From Vibrio palustris (GTDB taxonomy: Bacteria > Pseudomonadota > Gammaproteobacteria > Enterobacterales > Vibrionaceae), in the NCBI RefSeq assembly GCF_024346995.1, contig NZ_AP024887.1:992001-1056000 (forward strand): DNA of 64,000 nt, read 5' to 3'. A model generated the notes under the pieces. The model ran no database searches and was not told the DNA's origin. It saw only the letters and a list, made by a program, of their open reading frames with translations. This document shows, piece by piece, positions 48,161 through 57,328 of the stretch; position 1 is the first letter of the stretch, and each line of letters starts with the position of its first letter. Both the position numbers and the translations under genes were made by a program.

Positions 48161-48730
48161 ATGACTCAGTATGATGCGCACTCTCTCCATGATTTATATA
48201 GTAGTCTAAATTGCGATCTCAACTATCTGCAGTGCACCGTTCAGCAGCGCTTACATCAACTGAATCAGTTATCTAAAGATGAGGTAGAGCAACGCTATCA
48301 ATGGATACAAACCATTGTCGCTGAGTGCCCAAGTCCAATCAGCGTAGGGGAAGGGTTTTGGTGTGATTTTGGTTTTAATGTTTATTTTGCTGGCGAGGCT
48401 TGTATCGGTCAAGACTGTATTATGTACGATAGTGAAGAGATACATATTGGACAGAATGTAACACTTGGTGATCACGTGTGTTTAGCATGTTCAGGGCATT
48501 CATTGGTGGTCAATGAAAAACGTCATGCTCTGGCTTACGCAAAACCCATTTGCGTTAAAGCACACTCGGTTATCGAACAACACTGCACTATCATGGGAGG
48601 CGTCACTATTGGTAGAAATACTCACATTCTGAGTGGCTCGGTGGTGACAGAATCTATCCCTGATAATGTCGTCGCCAGTGGTAACCCATGTCGTATACTA
48701 TCTACCCATACAACTGGCTCAATAAGCTAA
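48161..48730 (+). CDS. Hexapeptide-repeat acyltransferase (maltose/galactoside O-acetyltransferase-like)
   Basis: This 189-residue protein has an N-terminal helical cap (about 1-60) and left-handed beta-helix repeats (about 70-180): IGQDCIMYDSEEIHIGQNVTLGD, then GGVTIGRNTHILSGS and a C-terminal VVASGNPCRIL. The LacA/Maa-type catalytic His is in ACSGHSLV. Several repeat positions are diverged compared with LacA (AHSVIEQHCTI replaces the usual WIGGG-type segment), so activity and substrate are open. It is divergent from pstS and convergent with a kinase-like gene. Confidence 0.78.
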   Translation: MTQYDAHSLHDLYSSLNCDLNYLQCTVQQRLHQLNQLSKDEVEQRYQWIQTIVAECPSPISVGEGFWCDFGFNVYFAGEACIGQDCIMYDSEEIHIGQNVTLGDHVCLACSGHSLVVNEKRHALAYAKPICVKAHSVIEQHCTIMGGVTIGRNTHILSGSVVTESIPDNVVASGNPCRILSTHTTGSIS

Positions 48731-48785
48731 TACTAGTGCCGTGTTTAAAATGCAGTTTATATCATCAATGCCACAAGAATGTGCA

Positions 48786-49556
48786 CTAGTAAAAAGAAGA
48801 CACTGTATCGTGTTGTTGATGTTTTGCTGCTTCAAAGTCAGCTAGTAAACTGCGCAGTTCTAAGAGTTGCGCTGATAAGCGGTTACGGCGAAATGTCAGA
48901 ATTAGCTTACCGATCCAACCGATACGACCTAATGTTGATTCAATCAGCTGAAACGTTTTGTCAGTGCCTTCACCAAATTCTTGGTACCAATGAATCAGAG
49001 CGGCCAAGCGCTGTTCTTGAGTGACAGATTTTAAGCGATAAGAGTCCAACAAAAATAAAAGAAAATCGCGCGCGCGCAAAGTGGGGTTGTTAGACAGTCT
49101 TGCTTCTTCAAAATCTAAAAAAGTCACAGCGCCATTGTCGTTTACTACGATATCTCGCATAGCTGGCCTGCCGTGGATGACCCCTTTTCTATGAAATTGG
49201 CCCAAAGTCGCCACCGCTTTTTTGAATAATTCTGGATGCAGTGATGGATTTGCTCGGTGTAATGGCTCACCAGCATTTTTAGTGACAAAGAACGAGCGCC
49301 CTTTAAATACAACTTCAGGGATGGGTAAATGCTGTTCATTTGCATATTCTAAAATCGATACTTCCTTATTAAAACGCTCCTTAGGCGATAACCCGCTTGT
49401 CAACGACAGGTGAGATAGGCCTTTTTGGTGATTCAAATAAAAGTTGATCGTCTTATTTAGAACGTTACGTTTGTCTTCACCACATTTCTTCAACCAATAG
49501 ATGGTATCTGATTGCTCTATCATGTGGACAAAAACATCACTGTGCTTGTTACTCAT
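48786..49556 (-). CDS. Kinase-fold protein (BUD32/InaA-like)
   Basis: This 256-residue protein has an atypical kinase fold. The catalytic loop reads GVIHGRPAMRDIVVNDNG (HG..A.RD in place of HGDLH.GN) and the metal motif is FLDFEEARL (DFE, DFG-like). An N-lobe Lys/Glu pair is plausible in KERFNKEVSILEYA. Such proteins include LPS kinase-like InaA and BUD32-like phosphotransferases. The substrate cannot be assigned. A 9-base inverted repeat spans its 3' end (48731-48739 and 48783-48791). Confidence 0.7.
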   Translation of the reverse strand: MSNKHSDVFVHMIEQSDTIYWLKKCGEDKRNVLNKTINFYLNHQKGLSHLSLTSGLSPKERFNKEVSILEYANEQHLPIPEVVFKGRSFFVTKNAGEPLHRANPSLHPELFKKAVATLGQFHRKGVIHGRPAMRDIVVNDNGAVTFLDFEEARLSNNPTLRARDFLLFLLDSYRLKSVTQEQRLAALIHWYQEFGEGTDKTFQLIESTLGRIGWIGKLILTFRRNRLSAQLLELRSLLADFEAAKHQQHDTVSSFY

Positions 49557-49902
49557 GGAATCCTCAAGTGTACCTGTTCTTTACTAATTAATTGTACACT
49601 GTTCATCATACGTGTGCAGCATTGTGAAATAAATTTTAAACAGTTTTGTCATCGTTATGTTAAAAAGGGGGCTTGAGAAGCGTAACTCTATGTAAAGATG
49701 GCACAATATCACAGTCAATAGCGGATAAGTCAGTGTAAATAGACGATAAAAGTGGGCATAACGACGGGGTCGCACAAGAGAGATATACAACTCGTTGAAA
49801 TGAGAGGTGGGCTGTTAACAATCTTGCATTCTTATAGACACTATCGTCTAATCAAAGATGACTTTAACTGTATTGATACGACTGACTAAACAGGGATGGA
49901 TT
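49557..49902. other. Divergent intergenic region before the Lrp-type regulator
   Basis: No supported gene is present. It presumably contains promoters for the kinase-like gene and the Lrp gene. AGGGA at 49892-49896 is the Lrp ribosome site. No clear operator was recognised. Confidence 0.4.
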
Positions 49903-50364
49903 ATGAGTAACGATCAATTGGATCACCATGACGTAAAAATTCTCACGTTACTACAAGAGAACGGACGCTTAACCAGCCAAGAGCTGAGTGAGTTGGTCGG
50001 GCTTTCGGCTTCACAATGCTCTCGCCGCCGTATCCATTTAGAGCAGCACCAATTTATTTTAGGTTATCAAGCTCGTTTGGCGCCCGCCGCGCTTAAACAA
50101 GAAGTGGTTGCCATGGTGGAAGTAAAGTTGCTCAGTCATGAAGAAGATAAGGCTCAACGATTTTTAGATTATATTCATCAGGAACCGGCCATATTTGACG
50201 CGTATAAAACGACAGGAGATGGCGACTATTCATTACGTTGTGTTGTATCGGACTTACCTAACTTAAATGAATTGATTAATCGCATCTTCAATACAAAACT
50301 CATCGCGCATATAAAAACGTCGGTTGTTTTGGATCGTGTAAAAGAGAACGGTATTGCGATCTAA
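49903..50364 (+). CDS. Lrp/AsnC-family transcriptional regulator
   Basis: This is a 153-residue protein. The N-terminal helix-turn-helix is residues 6-60 (DHHDVKILTLLQENGRLTSQ, ELVGLSASQCSRRRIHLEQ). The C-terminal RAM/AsnC ligand domain spans about 70-150 (EVVAMVEVKLLSHEED, TTGDGDYSLRCVV). Such regulators respond to amino acids. ATG 49903 has AGGGA 6 bases upstream. The next genes on the same strand are a YitT-type membrane protein and a TyrB-type aminotransferase, so amino-acid handling is a reasonable but unproven target. Confidence 0.87.
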   Translation: MSNDQLDHHDVKILTLLQENGRLTSQELSELVGLSASQCSRRRIHLEQHQFILGYQARLAPAALKQEVVAMVEVKLLSHEEDKAQRFLDYIHQEPAIFDAYKTTGDGDYSLRCVVSDLPNLNELINRIFNTKLIAHIKTSVVLDRVKENGIAI

Positions 50365-50522
50365 ATTGCGAATATTGTGCATTTCAATAGAAAATATAGT
50401 CAGTCAATGCATGATATTGGTATTTTTTGTGTTATTTATGCATTTTTACTTGATTTTGAGCGGCGCTACTGTTTAATTGTGGCTATATCTAAGTTGCATA
50501 AGACTGTCACAAGGAAAGTATC

Positions 50523-51164
50523 ATGTCTGACGTTATTGATGCCGAGCAATCGTCTCCGGCTAAAACTCCCGCTATAATTCACCACCGCTGGTTTGAAGAT
50601 GTTATTGCCATGCTTATGGGCGCTAATTTAGTCGCGCTTGGCGTATTGTTCCTAAATCAAATGGGAATGATCACTGGAGGCACCGCAGGGTTATCGCTGT
50701 TTTTGCATTACAAGTTTGGCGTGCAATTTGGCACTATTTTCTTTCTGATTAACTTACCCTTCTATTATCTTGCCATTCGTCGTATGGGCTGGGAATTTTC
50801 AATCAAAACCTTTATAGCCGTCGCTATGGTGTCGTTTTTCTCTAACATACAAAACCAATTTATTCACATTGAGTATTTACAACCTATCTATGCAGCCTTG
50901 TTTGGTGGGTGTTTGTTTGGTGCTGGCTTTATTATTTTATTCCGCCATAAAGCGAGCTTAGGTGGCTTTAATATACTCGCGCTGTTCATTCAAGATCGTA
51001 CTGGCCTAAGAGCTGGCTGGTTACTCATGGCGTGCGATGTGGTTATTATGTTAGTTTCTCTCTCTGTCATTAGCACATATGAGCTCGTGTTATCGATTAT
51101 CTGTGGGCTGATGCTTAATCTTATTATTGCGTTGAATCATCGCAAAGACCGCTATACCGTTTAG
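50523..51164 (+). CDS. YitT-family membrane protein
   Basis: This 213-residue protein has about five to six transmembrane helices. The family pattern appears at LFLNQMGMITGGTAGLSLFL (near 43-62) and HKASLGGFNILALFIQDRTG (near 140-160). YitT/DUF161 proteins have no firmly established function. AAGG lies 6 bases before ATG 50523. The aminotransferase gene follows after 18 bases, so the two are probably cotranscribed, which suggests a link to amino acid transport. That link is inference. Confidence 0.8.
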   Translation: MSDVIDAEQSSPAKTPAIIHHRWFEDVIAMLMGANLVALGVLFLNQMGMITGGTAGLSLFLHYKFGVQFGTIFFLINLPFYYLAIRRMGWEFSIKTFIAVAMVSFFSNIQNQFIHIEYLQPIYAALFGGCLFGAGFIILFRHKASLGGFNILALFIQDRTGLRAGWLLMACDVVIMLVSLSVISTYELVLSIICGLMLNLIIALNHRKDRYTV

Positions 51165-51182
51165 TCAACAAGGAGTATGACT

Positions 51183-52379
51183 GTGTTTAATCATGTACCG
51201 CCCTATGCGGGCGACCCAATTTTATCATTGATGGAATTATTTTTTGCTGATGAAACGGCGGATAAAGTTAACCTGAGTATCGGCCTTTATTATGATGATA
51301 AAGGCAGCATTCCGACGCTAGACTCGGTTCGTGAAGCGACTCAGAATTATCAAAACCAACCGGAAGAGCCGTGTGTTTATTTACCAATGGACGGCACGGC
51401 TGATTATAAAGCTGCCGTGCAATCGCTGGTCTTTGGTGAAGACAGTCAGGCTTTGAAGGACAATCGTATCGCCACGCTCCATACGTTAGGTGGCTCGGGG
51501 GCGTTAATGATTGGCGGTGACTTTCTAAAAAGTTATTACCCGCAATCAAAAGTGTTTGTGAGTGATCCTACTTGGGAAAATCATCATGCGATTTTTAAAG
51601 GGGCGGGGTTCGAAGTCGACACTTATCCTTATTTTGATGAGCAAACCAAACTGCTTAATTTTGATGGTATGTTATCTGCGTTATCAGAATTACCTGCGCA
51701 GAGTATTGTGCTACTCCATCCTTGTTGCCATAACCCAACGGGGGTCGATTTAACCCCGACTCAGTGGGATCAAGTAATTGATGTTTTGGCTAAGCGTGAG
51801 TTGATTCCTTTTTTCGATATGGCATACCAAGGGTTTGCGGAAGGAGTGGACGAAGATGCTTATGCTATTCGAGCAATGGCACAGCGTACTGATATGACAT
51901 TCCTTGTGAGTAATTCATTCTCAAAAACATTGTCATTATATGCAGAACGCGTTGGTGGTTTATCTATTGTATGTGCTGATGATAAAGTCGCGACCAATGT
52001 GCTGGGTCAGTTGAAAGCCGCGGTGCGTCGTAACTACTCAAGTCCTGCTAAATACGGCTCAAAATTGGTGTCAGGTGTCTTAAATACCGGCTTAAAAGAG
52101 CAATGGTTAGAAGAAGTAGATACAATGAAAATGCGCATGGCAAATATGCGTAGTGCCTTGTTTGAACGCTTGCTTGATTTATGTCCTGAGAAAGATTTTA
52201 GTTACTTAATTAAACAAAAAGGCATGTTTAGTTATACGGGCTTTACGCAGACTCAAGTAGATTTACTGCGCGAAGAGCACGCCATATATCTAATCGCTAG
52301 CGGCCGTATGTGTGTCGCGGGTTTAAATGAGAATAATATTGAAAAAGTAGCAGAAGCTTTTGCCGCGGTTAGTAAATAA
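51183..52379 (+). CDS. tyrB: Aromatic amino acid aminotransferase (TyrB type)
   Basis: This 398-residue fold-type I PLP aminotransferase moves amino groups between aromatic or dicarboxylic amino acids and 2-oxoglutarate. The N-terminus MFNHVPPYAGDPILSLMELF aligns with TyrB. The PLP Lys is in SNSFSKTLSLYAERVG; HPCCHNPTGVDLT and the C-terminal SGRMCVAGLN carry other cofactor and substrate residues. I chose GTG 51183 over ATG 51177: AAGGAG sits 7 bases before the GTG but only one base before the ATG, and TyrB starts with Met-Phe. HPCCHNPTG has Cys where Ala is common. AspC-type specificity is possible. Confidence 0.9.
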   Translation: MFNHVPPYAGDPILSLMELFFADETADKVNLSIGLYYDDKGSIPTLDSVREATQNYQNQPEEPCVYLPMDGTADYKAAVQSLVFGEDSQALKDNRIATLHTLGGSGALMIGGDFLKSYYPQSKVFVSDPTWENHHAIFKGAGFEVDTYPYFDEQTKLLNFDGMLSALSELPAQSIVLLHPCCHNPTGVDLTPTQWDQVIDVLAKRELIPFFDMAYQGFAEGVDEDAYAIRAMAQRTDMTFLVSNSFSKTLSLYAERVGGLSIVCADDKVATNVLGQLKAAVRRNYSSPAKYGSKLVSGVLNTGLKEQWLEEVDTMKMRMANMRSALFERLLDLCPEKDFSYLIKQKGMFSYTGFTQTQVDLLREEHAIYLIASGRMCVAGLNENNIEKVAEAFAAVSK

Positions 52380-52413
52380 CAGACGCTAACAGTGGGGCTT
52401 TAGTTCTTAAGTG

Positions 52414-52443
52414 AAAGGTGAGGAGGTTCCTCACCTTTTTTTG
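52414..52443 (+). terminator. Terminator after tyrB
   Basis: AAAGGTGAGGA (52414-52424) and TCCTCACCTTT (52428-52438) form a perfect 11-base stem with a 3-base loop, followed by a T-run. Confidence 0.9.
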
Positions 52444-52564
52444 TTTGCTTTTTGCGCAATAAAATATTTATCGACCAATTTTGCATAACCTACCATTTTA
52501 AATCAGTTTACCCCATAACAGGGAACCGCTAGAATGCCCGCATATATCCACTAAAGGAGCCTAT

Positions 52565-53035
52565 ATGTATATTGGCAATGTAAATGAATTATCATTTACT
52601 CAAGTGTTACACCCTAAAATTCGTGAAATTTTTTCCACGGTACAAGCCTGCTTAGAAACTTCTACAGCAGAAGGTCGATATGAAGTTGAAGGTGATAACG
52701 CTTTCTTTATGGTTGTGAGTGATCATACTCATCCAGGAGATGAACGTATCCCAGAATGCCATCGTCAATATCTTGATATACAATGGTTACTTGAAGGTGA
52801 CGAAAGCTACGGTGTTGGCATTGAAACTTTCCAAAACATCGATGATGATCAGTTCGACGAAAAAGATATCGCTTTTAGTCGTCAAGTTAAAGATGAGCGA
52901 TATGTGACGCTCAGTCGCGGCGATTTTATTGTTTTTTATCCAGGTCAGCCACATCGTCCACTGGTCGCGCCTCATGATATGCCTGGGCCAATCAAAAAAG
53001 TCATTGTAAAAATCAACAAAGATATTTTGCAATAA
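52565..53035 (+). CDS. YhcH/YjgK/YiaL family protein
   Basis: This 156-residue single-domain cupin-like protein matches the YhcH/YiaL/EbgC family. GRYEVEGDNAFFMVV, HRQYLDIQWLLEGDE (metal-binding His/Glu region), FYPGQPHRPLVA and a final KKVIVKI are conserved. Members have been linked to sugar or sialic-acid anomer handling, but no sugar gene adjoins it here. A good AAAGGAG precedes ATG 52565. Confidence 0.87.
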   Translation: MYIGNVNELSFTQVLHPKIREIFSTVQACLETSTAEGRYEVEGDNAFFMVVSDHTHPGDERIPECHRQYLDIQWLLEGDESYGVGIETFQNIDDDQFDEKDIAFSRQVKDERYVTLSRGDFIVFYPGQPHRPLVAPHDMPGPIKKVIVKINKDILQ

Positions 53036-53522
53036 CTCGCAAATATGAGCTGAAAAACGTGATAAGCTGAGATTAGCGGATCAGGATTGCTTGATTGACT
53101 AATGACGTTCTAAACAACAGTTATCTTTAATGATTTTTCAGTTCATTTTAATTACCCCCGTTACATAGCCTCACTATTCACTATTCACTATTCACTATTC
53201 ATTATCGTTTATGTCTTATTTACCTTACTCGTTGTTTTCTAGGTAACGTATGGGATTAACTATGCCTGCCACGTTTTATGGTATGTCTATACTGTCAGCT
53301 AGTTTGAGCACGTTTTCCAACAGGTGGAAAAGTCTCTCACTATCGCAAAATTATTGAGGCTTCTTGTTAGCACTTTTTACTTTTCTATCAGCTAATTATG
53401 TCGCTGCTACATTATTAACCCTGTTTTTTGTCTGTGTTTAATTGTGCAAACTTACGCTATGCTTCGCCGCGAATTTAAATTGAGCTCTGGATTTACGCTC
53501 CAGCCCGCTAATAGGAAATAAC
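53036..53522. other. Intergenic region with a 7-base tandem repeat
   Basis: No supported gene is present. The repeat at 53172-53199 is described separately. CTCTGG and CCAGAG-like arms near 53486-53505 form only a weak hairpin before trhO. No tRNA was recognised. Confidence 0.4.
53172..53199. repeat. Four perfect copies of a 7-base tandem repeat
   Basis: CACTATT is repeated four times without a break, and a fifth, diverged copy (CATTATC) follows. The unit length makes it prone to slippage. It lies in non-coding DNA about 325 bases before trhO. Confidence 0.9.
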
Positions 53523-54506
53523 ATGACAGAATACGTTGTATGCGCCTTGTACAAATTTGTACGCCTTGAAAACTATGTTGAGCTTCGTGAGCCGCTAACG
53601 TCAATCATGGAACAACATGAGATACGAGGCACATTACTGCTGGCCAGCGAAGGTATTAATGGTACAGTCGCAGCCACTCGTGAAGGCATTGATGCGCTTC
53701 TTGCATGGTTTAAACAAGATGCTCGCCTTGCTGATATTGTGTATAAAGAATCGTTTGATACTGAGCAACCTTTTCAGCGTACGAAAGTCAAACTGAAAAA
53801 AGAAATTGTGACGTTAGGCGTCGAAGGTATTGACCCTCGTCATGTGGTCGGAACGTATGTGAAACCGACTGAATGGAACGATGTGATCTCTGATCCTGAA
53901 GTCTTGGTGATTGACACACGTAACGACTACGAAATTGAGATTGGTACATTTAAACACGCGGTTAACCCGAAAACCGATACGTTCCGTGAATTACCTGATT
54001 ATGTTTCAGAAAACCTCGATCCAGAGAAGCACAAAAAAGTCGCCATGTTCTGTACCGGTGGAATTCGTTGCGAAAAATCAACCGCGTATTTAAAAGAACA
54101 AGGCTTCGATGAGGTTTATCATCTTGAAGGTGGTATTTTGAAATACTTAGAAGAAGTGCCTCAAGAAGAAAGTTTATGGGAAGGGGATTGTTATGTATTT
54201 GATGGTCGTGTCGCGGTCAATCACGATTTAGAAAAAAGTGAATATGACATGTGCAATGCCTGCCGCATGCCGATTACGCAAGAAGATATGGCTTCAGAGG
54301 CTTTCGAGCAAGGTGTGAGCTGCCCTAAGTGTGTTGATAAGCATACAGAAGAACAAAAAGCGCGTTTTCGTGAGCGTGAAAAGCAAGTGCAACTGGCTCG
54401 CCAGCGTGGTGAAGATCATATTGGCGGTGATGCCGATAAAATCATCGAGCAACGCCGTTTAGACAAACTGAAGTTTAAAGAACAACAACGTAAATCTAAT
54501 CAGTAA
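53523..54506 (+). CDS. trhO: tRNA uridine(34) hydroxylase TrhO (YceA, rhodanese-like)
   Basis: This 327-residue enzyme makes 5-hydroxyuridine at tRNA position 34 with O2, an alternative to the TrmR/prephenate route. An N-terminal ferredoxin-like domain (about 1-95, [13 protein letters not shown]) is followed by a rhodanese domain with the active Cys in [12 protein letters not shown] (near residue 180). A C-terminal part has four Cys (MCNACRM and VSCPKCVDK) for zinc and a Lys/Arg/Gln-rich tail. Length and domain order are normal. It is monocistronic. Confidence 0.93.
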   Translation: MTEYVVCALYKFVRLENYVELREPLTSIMEQHEIRGTLLLASEGINGTVAATREGIDALLAWFKQDARLADIVYKESFDTEQPFQRTKVKLKKEIVTLGVEGIDPRHVVGTYVKPTEWNDVISDPEVLVIDTRNDYEIEIGTFKHAVNPKTDTFRELPDYVSENLDPEKHKKVAMFCTGGIRCEKSTAYLKEQGFDEVYHLEGGILKYLEEVPQEESLWEGDCYVFDGRVAVNHDLEKSEYDMCNACRMPITQEDMASEAFEQGVSCPKCVDKHTEEQKARFREREKQVQLARQRGEDHIGGDADKIIEQRRLDKLKFKEQQRKSNQ

Positions 54507-54844
54507 ATCTTGTCTGTCGTTTATCGAAAAGCAATCCTCTTGTTTATAGCAAGAGGATTTTTTTTGCCCTAGATTGAGAAGTGGGCTGTATTATTAGGTT
54601 ATATGGGGTTTATAAAAGCTCAATGTCAAAAGAGAAGTGGTTAACAATTAGCCTTACTCTGTATGCCGTATTATGCTAGTTTATGGAATGGAATACGTAT
54701 AATGAATACGATATACTCGATAGTTTGGCGTTAAGACCGTCAAAATATAACAATAATTCGCCGATTGAAAGGCATCAATGAAGTTAATAAGTTCATCTAT
54801 TTATTAGTATGAATACGGTCTATTAGTGAGATAGGATTGATAAT
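54507..54844. other. Intergenic region between trhO and the PAS-GGDEF gene
   Basis: After the trhO terminator (54533-54566) I see no gene or recognised operator. The AATACG element recurs near 54692, 54706 and 54753 without clear symmetry. Confidence 0.4.
54533..54566 (+). terminator. Terminator after trhO
   Basis: AATCCTCTTG (54533-54542) and CAAGAGGATT (54550-54559) form a 10-base stem with a 7-base loop, followed by a T-run. Confidence 0.9.
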
Positions 54845-55792
54845 GTGAACCGCTGCAGCATGCCATTTGATGAGCTAGAACAGCTTAAAGAGATGATCAA
54901 ACACTCTCCTGATCAAGTTTTTTTTGCAACGATTTCAGGAGTCATCGTGGATGTCTTTCCAGGAACGGATCGTACTTATCATCTTGATTATCAGGCAATG
55001 ATTGGCAAACATTATCAAGAGTTATACTCGCCGGCGTTTAGTGAAAAAATCGCAGCAACGTTAGAAAAAGTTCGCCAAGCCAACAGTATACAAAAGCTGA
55101 CTTATTCAATCACAGTCGCGGATATGCAGACGATTTGTGATTTAGAGCATCAAGATGAGGTGTTCTGGTATGAAGCGCGTATTATCCCTATTGTCTTATC
55201 GCACTCTGATGAACAATACATTTTGTGGTGGACACGAGATATTACCAAACATGTGTTGATGGAAAAGCAGATTCAGCACGTCATGACGTATGATGAATTG
55301 ACTGAAGTGTATAACCGCCGAACCATATTATCTCACCTCCATACAACCTATACGACGTTTTTAAGCAAGCATGGCAATGCTGGGATTGTCATGATTGATA
55401 TCGATAATTTTAAACAGTGTAATGATAGCTATGGGCATTTAAGTGGGGATCAAGTATTACATCATGTAGCGAAGCTGCTTGCCAATAATATCCGAGAAGG
55501 TGATGTTATCGGTCGTGTTGGCGGCGAAGAGTTTGTGATTATTTTTCCAGAGACGAGCATTGCCAAAGCGCAGATATTAACGGAACGTTTACGGCAATTA
55601 ATCATGCAATCTGTGTGTCATTTAGAGTCTTGCCTAGAGTATAAGGTGACAGTCAGTATGGGGATTAGCGCGTTTTTATCCACGGATAATCATGAAAACG
55701 ATGCGTTAAACCGTGCCGATGCAGCCATGTATCAGGCCAAAAGTCACGGCAAGAACCAAGTGACGTTATGTCGCCAATTAAGCGGTAATTAG
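54845..55792 (+). CDS. Cytoplasmic PAS-GGDEF diguanylate cyclase
   Basis: This 315-residue protein has no membrane segment. A PAS domain is at about 10-140 (EMIKHSPDQVFFATISGVIV) and a GGDEF domain at about 150-310. The active site is IGRVGGEEFVIIF; REGD sits five residues upstream as an I-site. MIDIDNFKQCNDSYGHLSGD is the usual metal/substrate region. The start is GTG 54845 with AGGA about 9 bases upstream; ATG 54860 is an alternative. It should make c-di-GMP. It is the third c-di-GMP gene in the window. Confidence 0.88.
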   Translation: MNRCSMPFDELEQLKEMIKHSPDQVFFATISGVIVDVFPGTDRTYHLDYQAMIGKHYQELYSPAFSEKIAATLEKVRQANSIQKLTYSITVADMQTICDLEHQDEVFWYEARIIPIVLSHSDEQYILWWTRDITKHVLMEKQIQHVMTYDELTEVYNRRTILSHLHTTYTTFLSKHGNAGIVMIDIDNFKQCNDSYGHLSGDQVLHHVAKLLANNIREGDVIGRVGGEEFVIIFPETSIAKAQILTERLRQLIMQSVCHLESCLEYKVTVSMGISAFLSTDNHENDALNRADAAMYQAKSHGKNQVTLCRQLSGN

Positions 55793-55861
55793 ACAATGTA
55801 CGCCAAGCGAGAGTGACGCGTGACGGATAGTGGTGTGTTGTGAGGACAAATTTAGGAGAGC

Positions 55862-56461
55862 ATGGTGTTAAAGATTGTTTATCGTTTGGTGAGTAGTAAA
55901 GAGTCTATCTTGATGGTGTTGTTACCATCTCTATTGTATTTTGCCTTATATCATGAGTATGGCCTTACGTATGCTATTGGCGCGTCATCAATCTACGGCA
56001 TCACCTTGATGTTAATTAGCCGCCAGTTGGGGTTGATATCATTGGCATTTGCACTATCAGGATTGGTTGAGTTGGTCATCATTACCGTGTTACCAAAAAG
56101 CGAAGCCACCCAAGCTGTACAGTATAAAGTGTTACTCAGTTCATTGAGTACAGCCTGTGTGTTTTTGGTTTTTGCGGTATTAAGAAAGCCTATTCCTATG
56201 CTAGTGGCAGAAGCCTCCATGCCAAGTTTACAGCACCAACGGTTAACGGTTGGTTCACCTAGTCTTAAAAAGTGGCAATATGTGAATGGAATTTGGTTGT
56301 GTGGTTATCTGTTGAAAAGTCTAATGTTTGTGAACTATTCACATTTTTCCCAACAACAATTAGTCATGTACACGTTAATCTCTGGGTGGCCTTTGTATGT
56401 CGTATTAATCTTAATGTCGGTGGGATTAATGAAAGCTCGTCATCCAATAATAAAGGGATGA
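55862..56461 (+). CDS. Hypothetical integral membrane protein
   Basis: This 199-residue protein has about five to six hydrophobic helices (for example ILMVLLPSLLYFALYHEYG and YGITLMLISRQLGLISLAFA). It resembles VC0807-type hypothetical membrane proteins in size and layout, but I do not recognise a function. A good ribosome site (TTTAGGAG) precedes ATG 55862. It lies 69 bases after the GGDEF gene, so cotranscription is possible. Confidence 0.65.
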   Translation: MVLKIVYRLVSSKESILMVLLPSLLYFALYHEYGLTYAIGASSIYGITLMLISRQLGLISLAFALSGLVELVIITVLPKSEATQAVQYKVLLSSLSTACVFLVFAVLRKPIPMLVAEASMPSLQHQRLTVGSPSLKKWQYVNGIWLCGYLLKSLMFVNYSHFSQQQLVMYTLISGWPLYVVLILMSVGLMKARHPIIKG

Positions 56462-56553
56462 GATTAATATTCAGTGGGGCGTCTAGGTTTGAAAAATGTC
56501 ATAGAAATAGGTTAGGGTTGTTGCCACATTAATTAACTAACAGGATTGTTGTT

Positions 56554-57261
56554 ATGCCTACAGACAAAGACACCAAGCCAAATACCGCAAATGTGGTATA
56601 TGAAGTCGATGGTATCCTTTATGAAGGATTCTGGAGTAAGGCTGCTGATACTGCTCCGCTAGTTCTGCTGGCACATGCTTGGGGAGGATTGACTGAGTAT
56701 GAAAAAACCAGAGCAACTATGCTGAGTGAGTTAGGTTATAATGTATTTGCTGTCGATTTATTTGGACAGGGCGTACACCCGACAGAGGTCGAAGATAAAA
56801 TTCAACATATGAATACTTTGCTCGGCAATCGCGACAAACTGCGCTTGTTGATGGATGCAGGCAAAAGAGCGGCACAAGAATCGGGTGGAGACCTTAGCAA
56901 TATGATTCTGATGGGGTACTGCTTCGGCGGCGCGGCGGTGTTGGAGTCTGCTCGCGCGGGAATGGATGCGCGAGGCTTTGTTTCTTTCCATGGCGCATTA
57001 GCCACTCCCGAGGGGCAAGATTATGCGCTAACCCAAGCGCCCATCTTAATTTTTCATGGTATAGAAGATGACGTGGTGCCGATGAGTGATGTTGATGATT
57101 TAGCGGTGCAACTTGAATCCCATCATGTTCCGCATGAAATCATTACTTACGGCGGAGCGCCGCACGCGTTTACTGTGTTTGGGACCCAAAACTATCATGA
57201 GCAAGCCGATCAGCAGTCTTGGCATACTTTCATGGATTTTTTAGCTGAAAATACAAAGTAA
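56554..57261 (+). CDS. Dienelactone hydrolase family protein
   Basis: This 235-residue alpha/beta hydrolase has the DLH triad: Cys in ILMGYCFGGAAVLES (near residue 129), Asp in FHGIEDDVVPMSD and His in YGGAPHAFTVFG. LAHAWGGLTEYEKTRA is the oxyanion-side block. True dienelactone hydrolases open lactone rings in aromatic degradation, but this branch of the family is broad and no degradation genes are near, so the substrate is unknown. AGGA lies upstream of ATG 56554. A hairpin follows. Confidence 0.88.
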   Translation: MPTDKDTKPNTANVVYEVDGILYEGFWSKAADTAPLVLLAHAWGGLTEYEKTRATMLSELGYNVFAVDLFGQGVHPTEVEDKIQHMNTLLGNRDKLRLLMDAGKRAAQESGGDLSNMILMGYCFGGAAVLESARAGMDARGFVSFHGALATPEGQDYALTQAPILIFHGIEDDVVPMSDVDDLAVQLESHHVPHEIITYGGAPHAFTVFGTQNYHEQADQQSWHTFMDFLAENTK

Positions 57262-57272
57262 AGACTGCGATT

Positions 57273-57301
57273 AATAACGCCACTGTCTCAGTGGCGTTAT
57301 T
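57273..57301. terminator. Hairpin between convergent dlh-like and usp genes
   Basis: AATAACGCCACTG (57273-57285) and CAGTGGCGTTATT (57289-57301) form a perfect 13-base stem with a 3-base loop. T-runs are short on both sides, so termination strength is uncertain. Confidence 0.65.
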
Positions 57302-57328
57302 GATGAGCTCTTGTGGTGCTAGTCAATA

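Noticed and set aside
53172..53199. Possible CRISPR or integration repeat
   Set aside because: The unit is only 7 bases with no spacers, so it is a simple tandem repeat.
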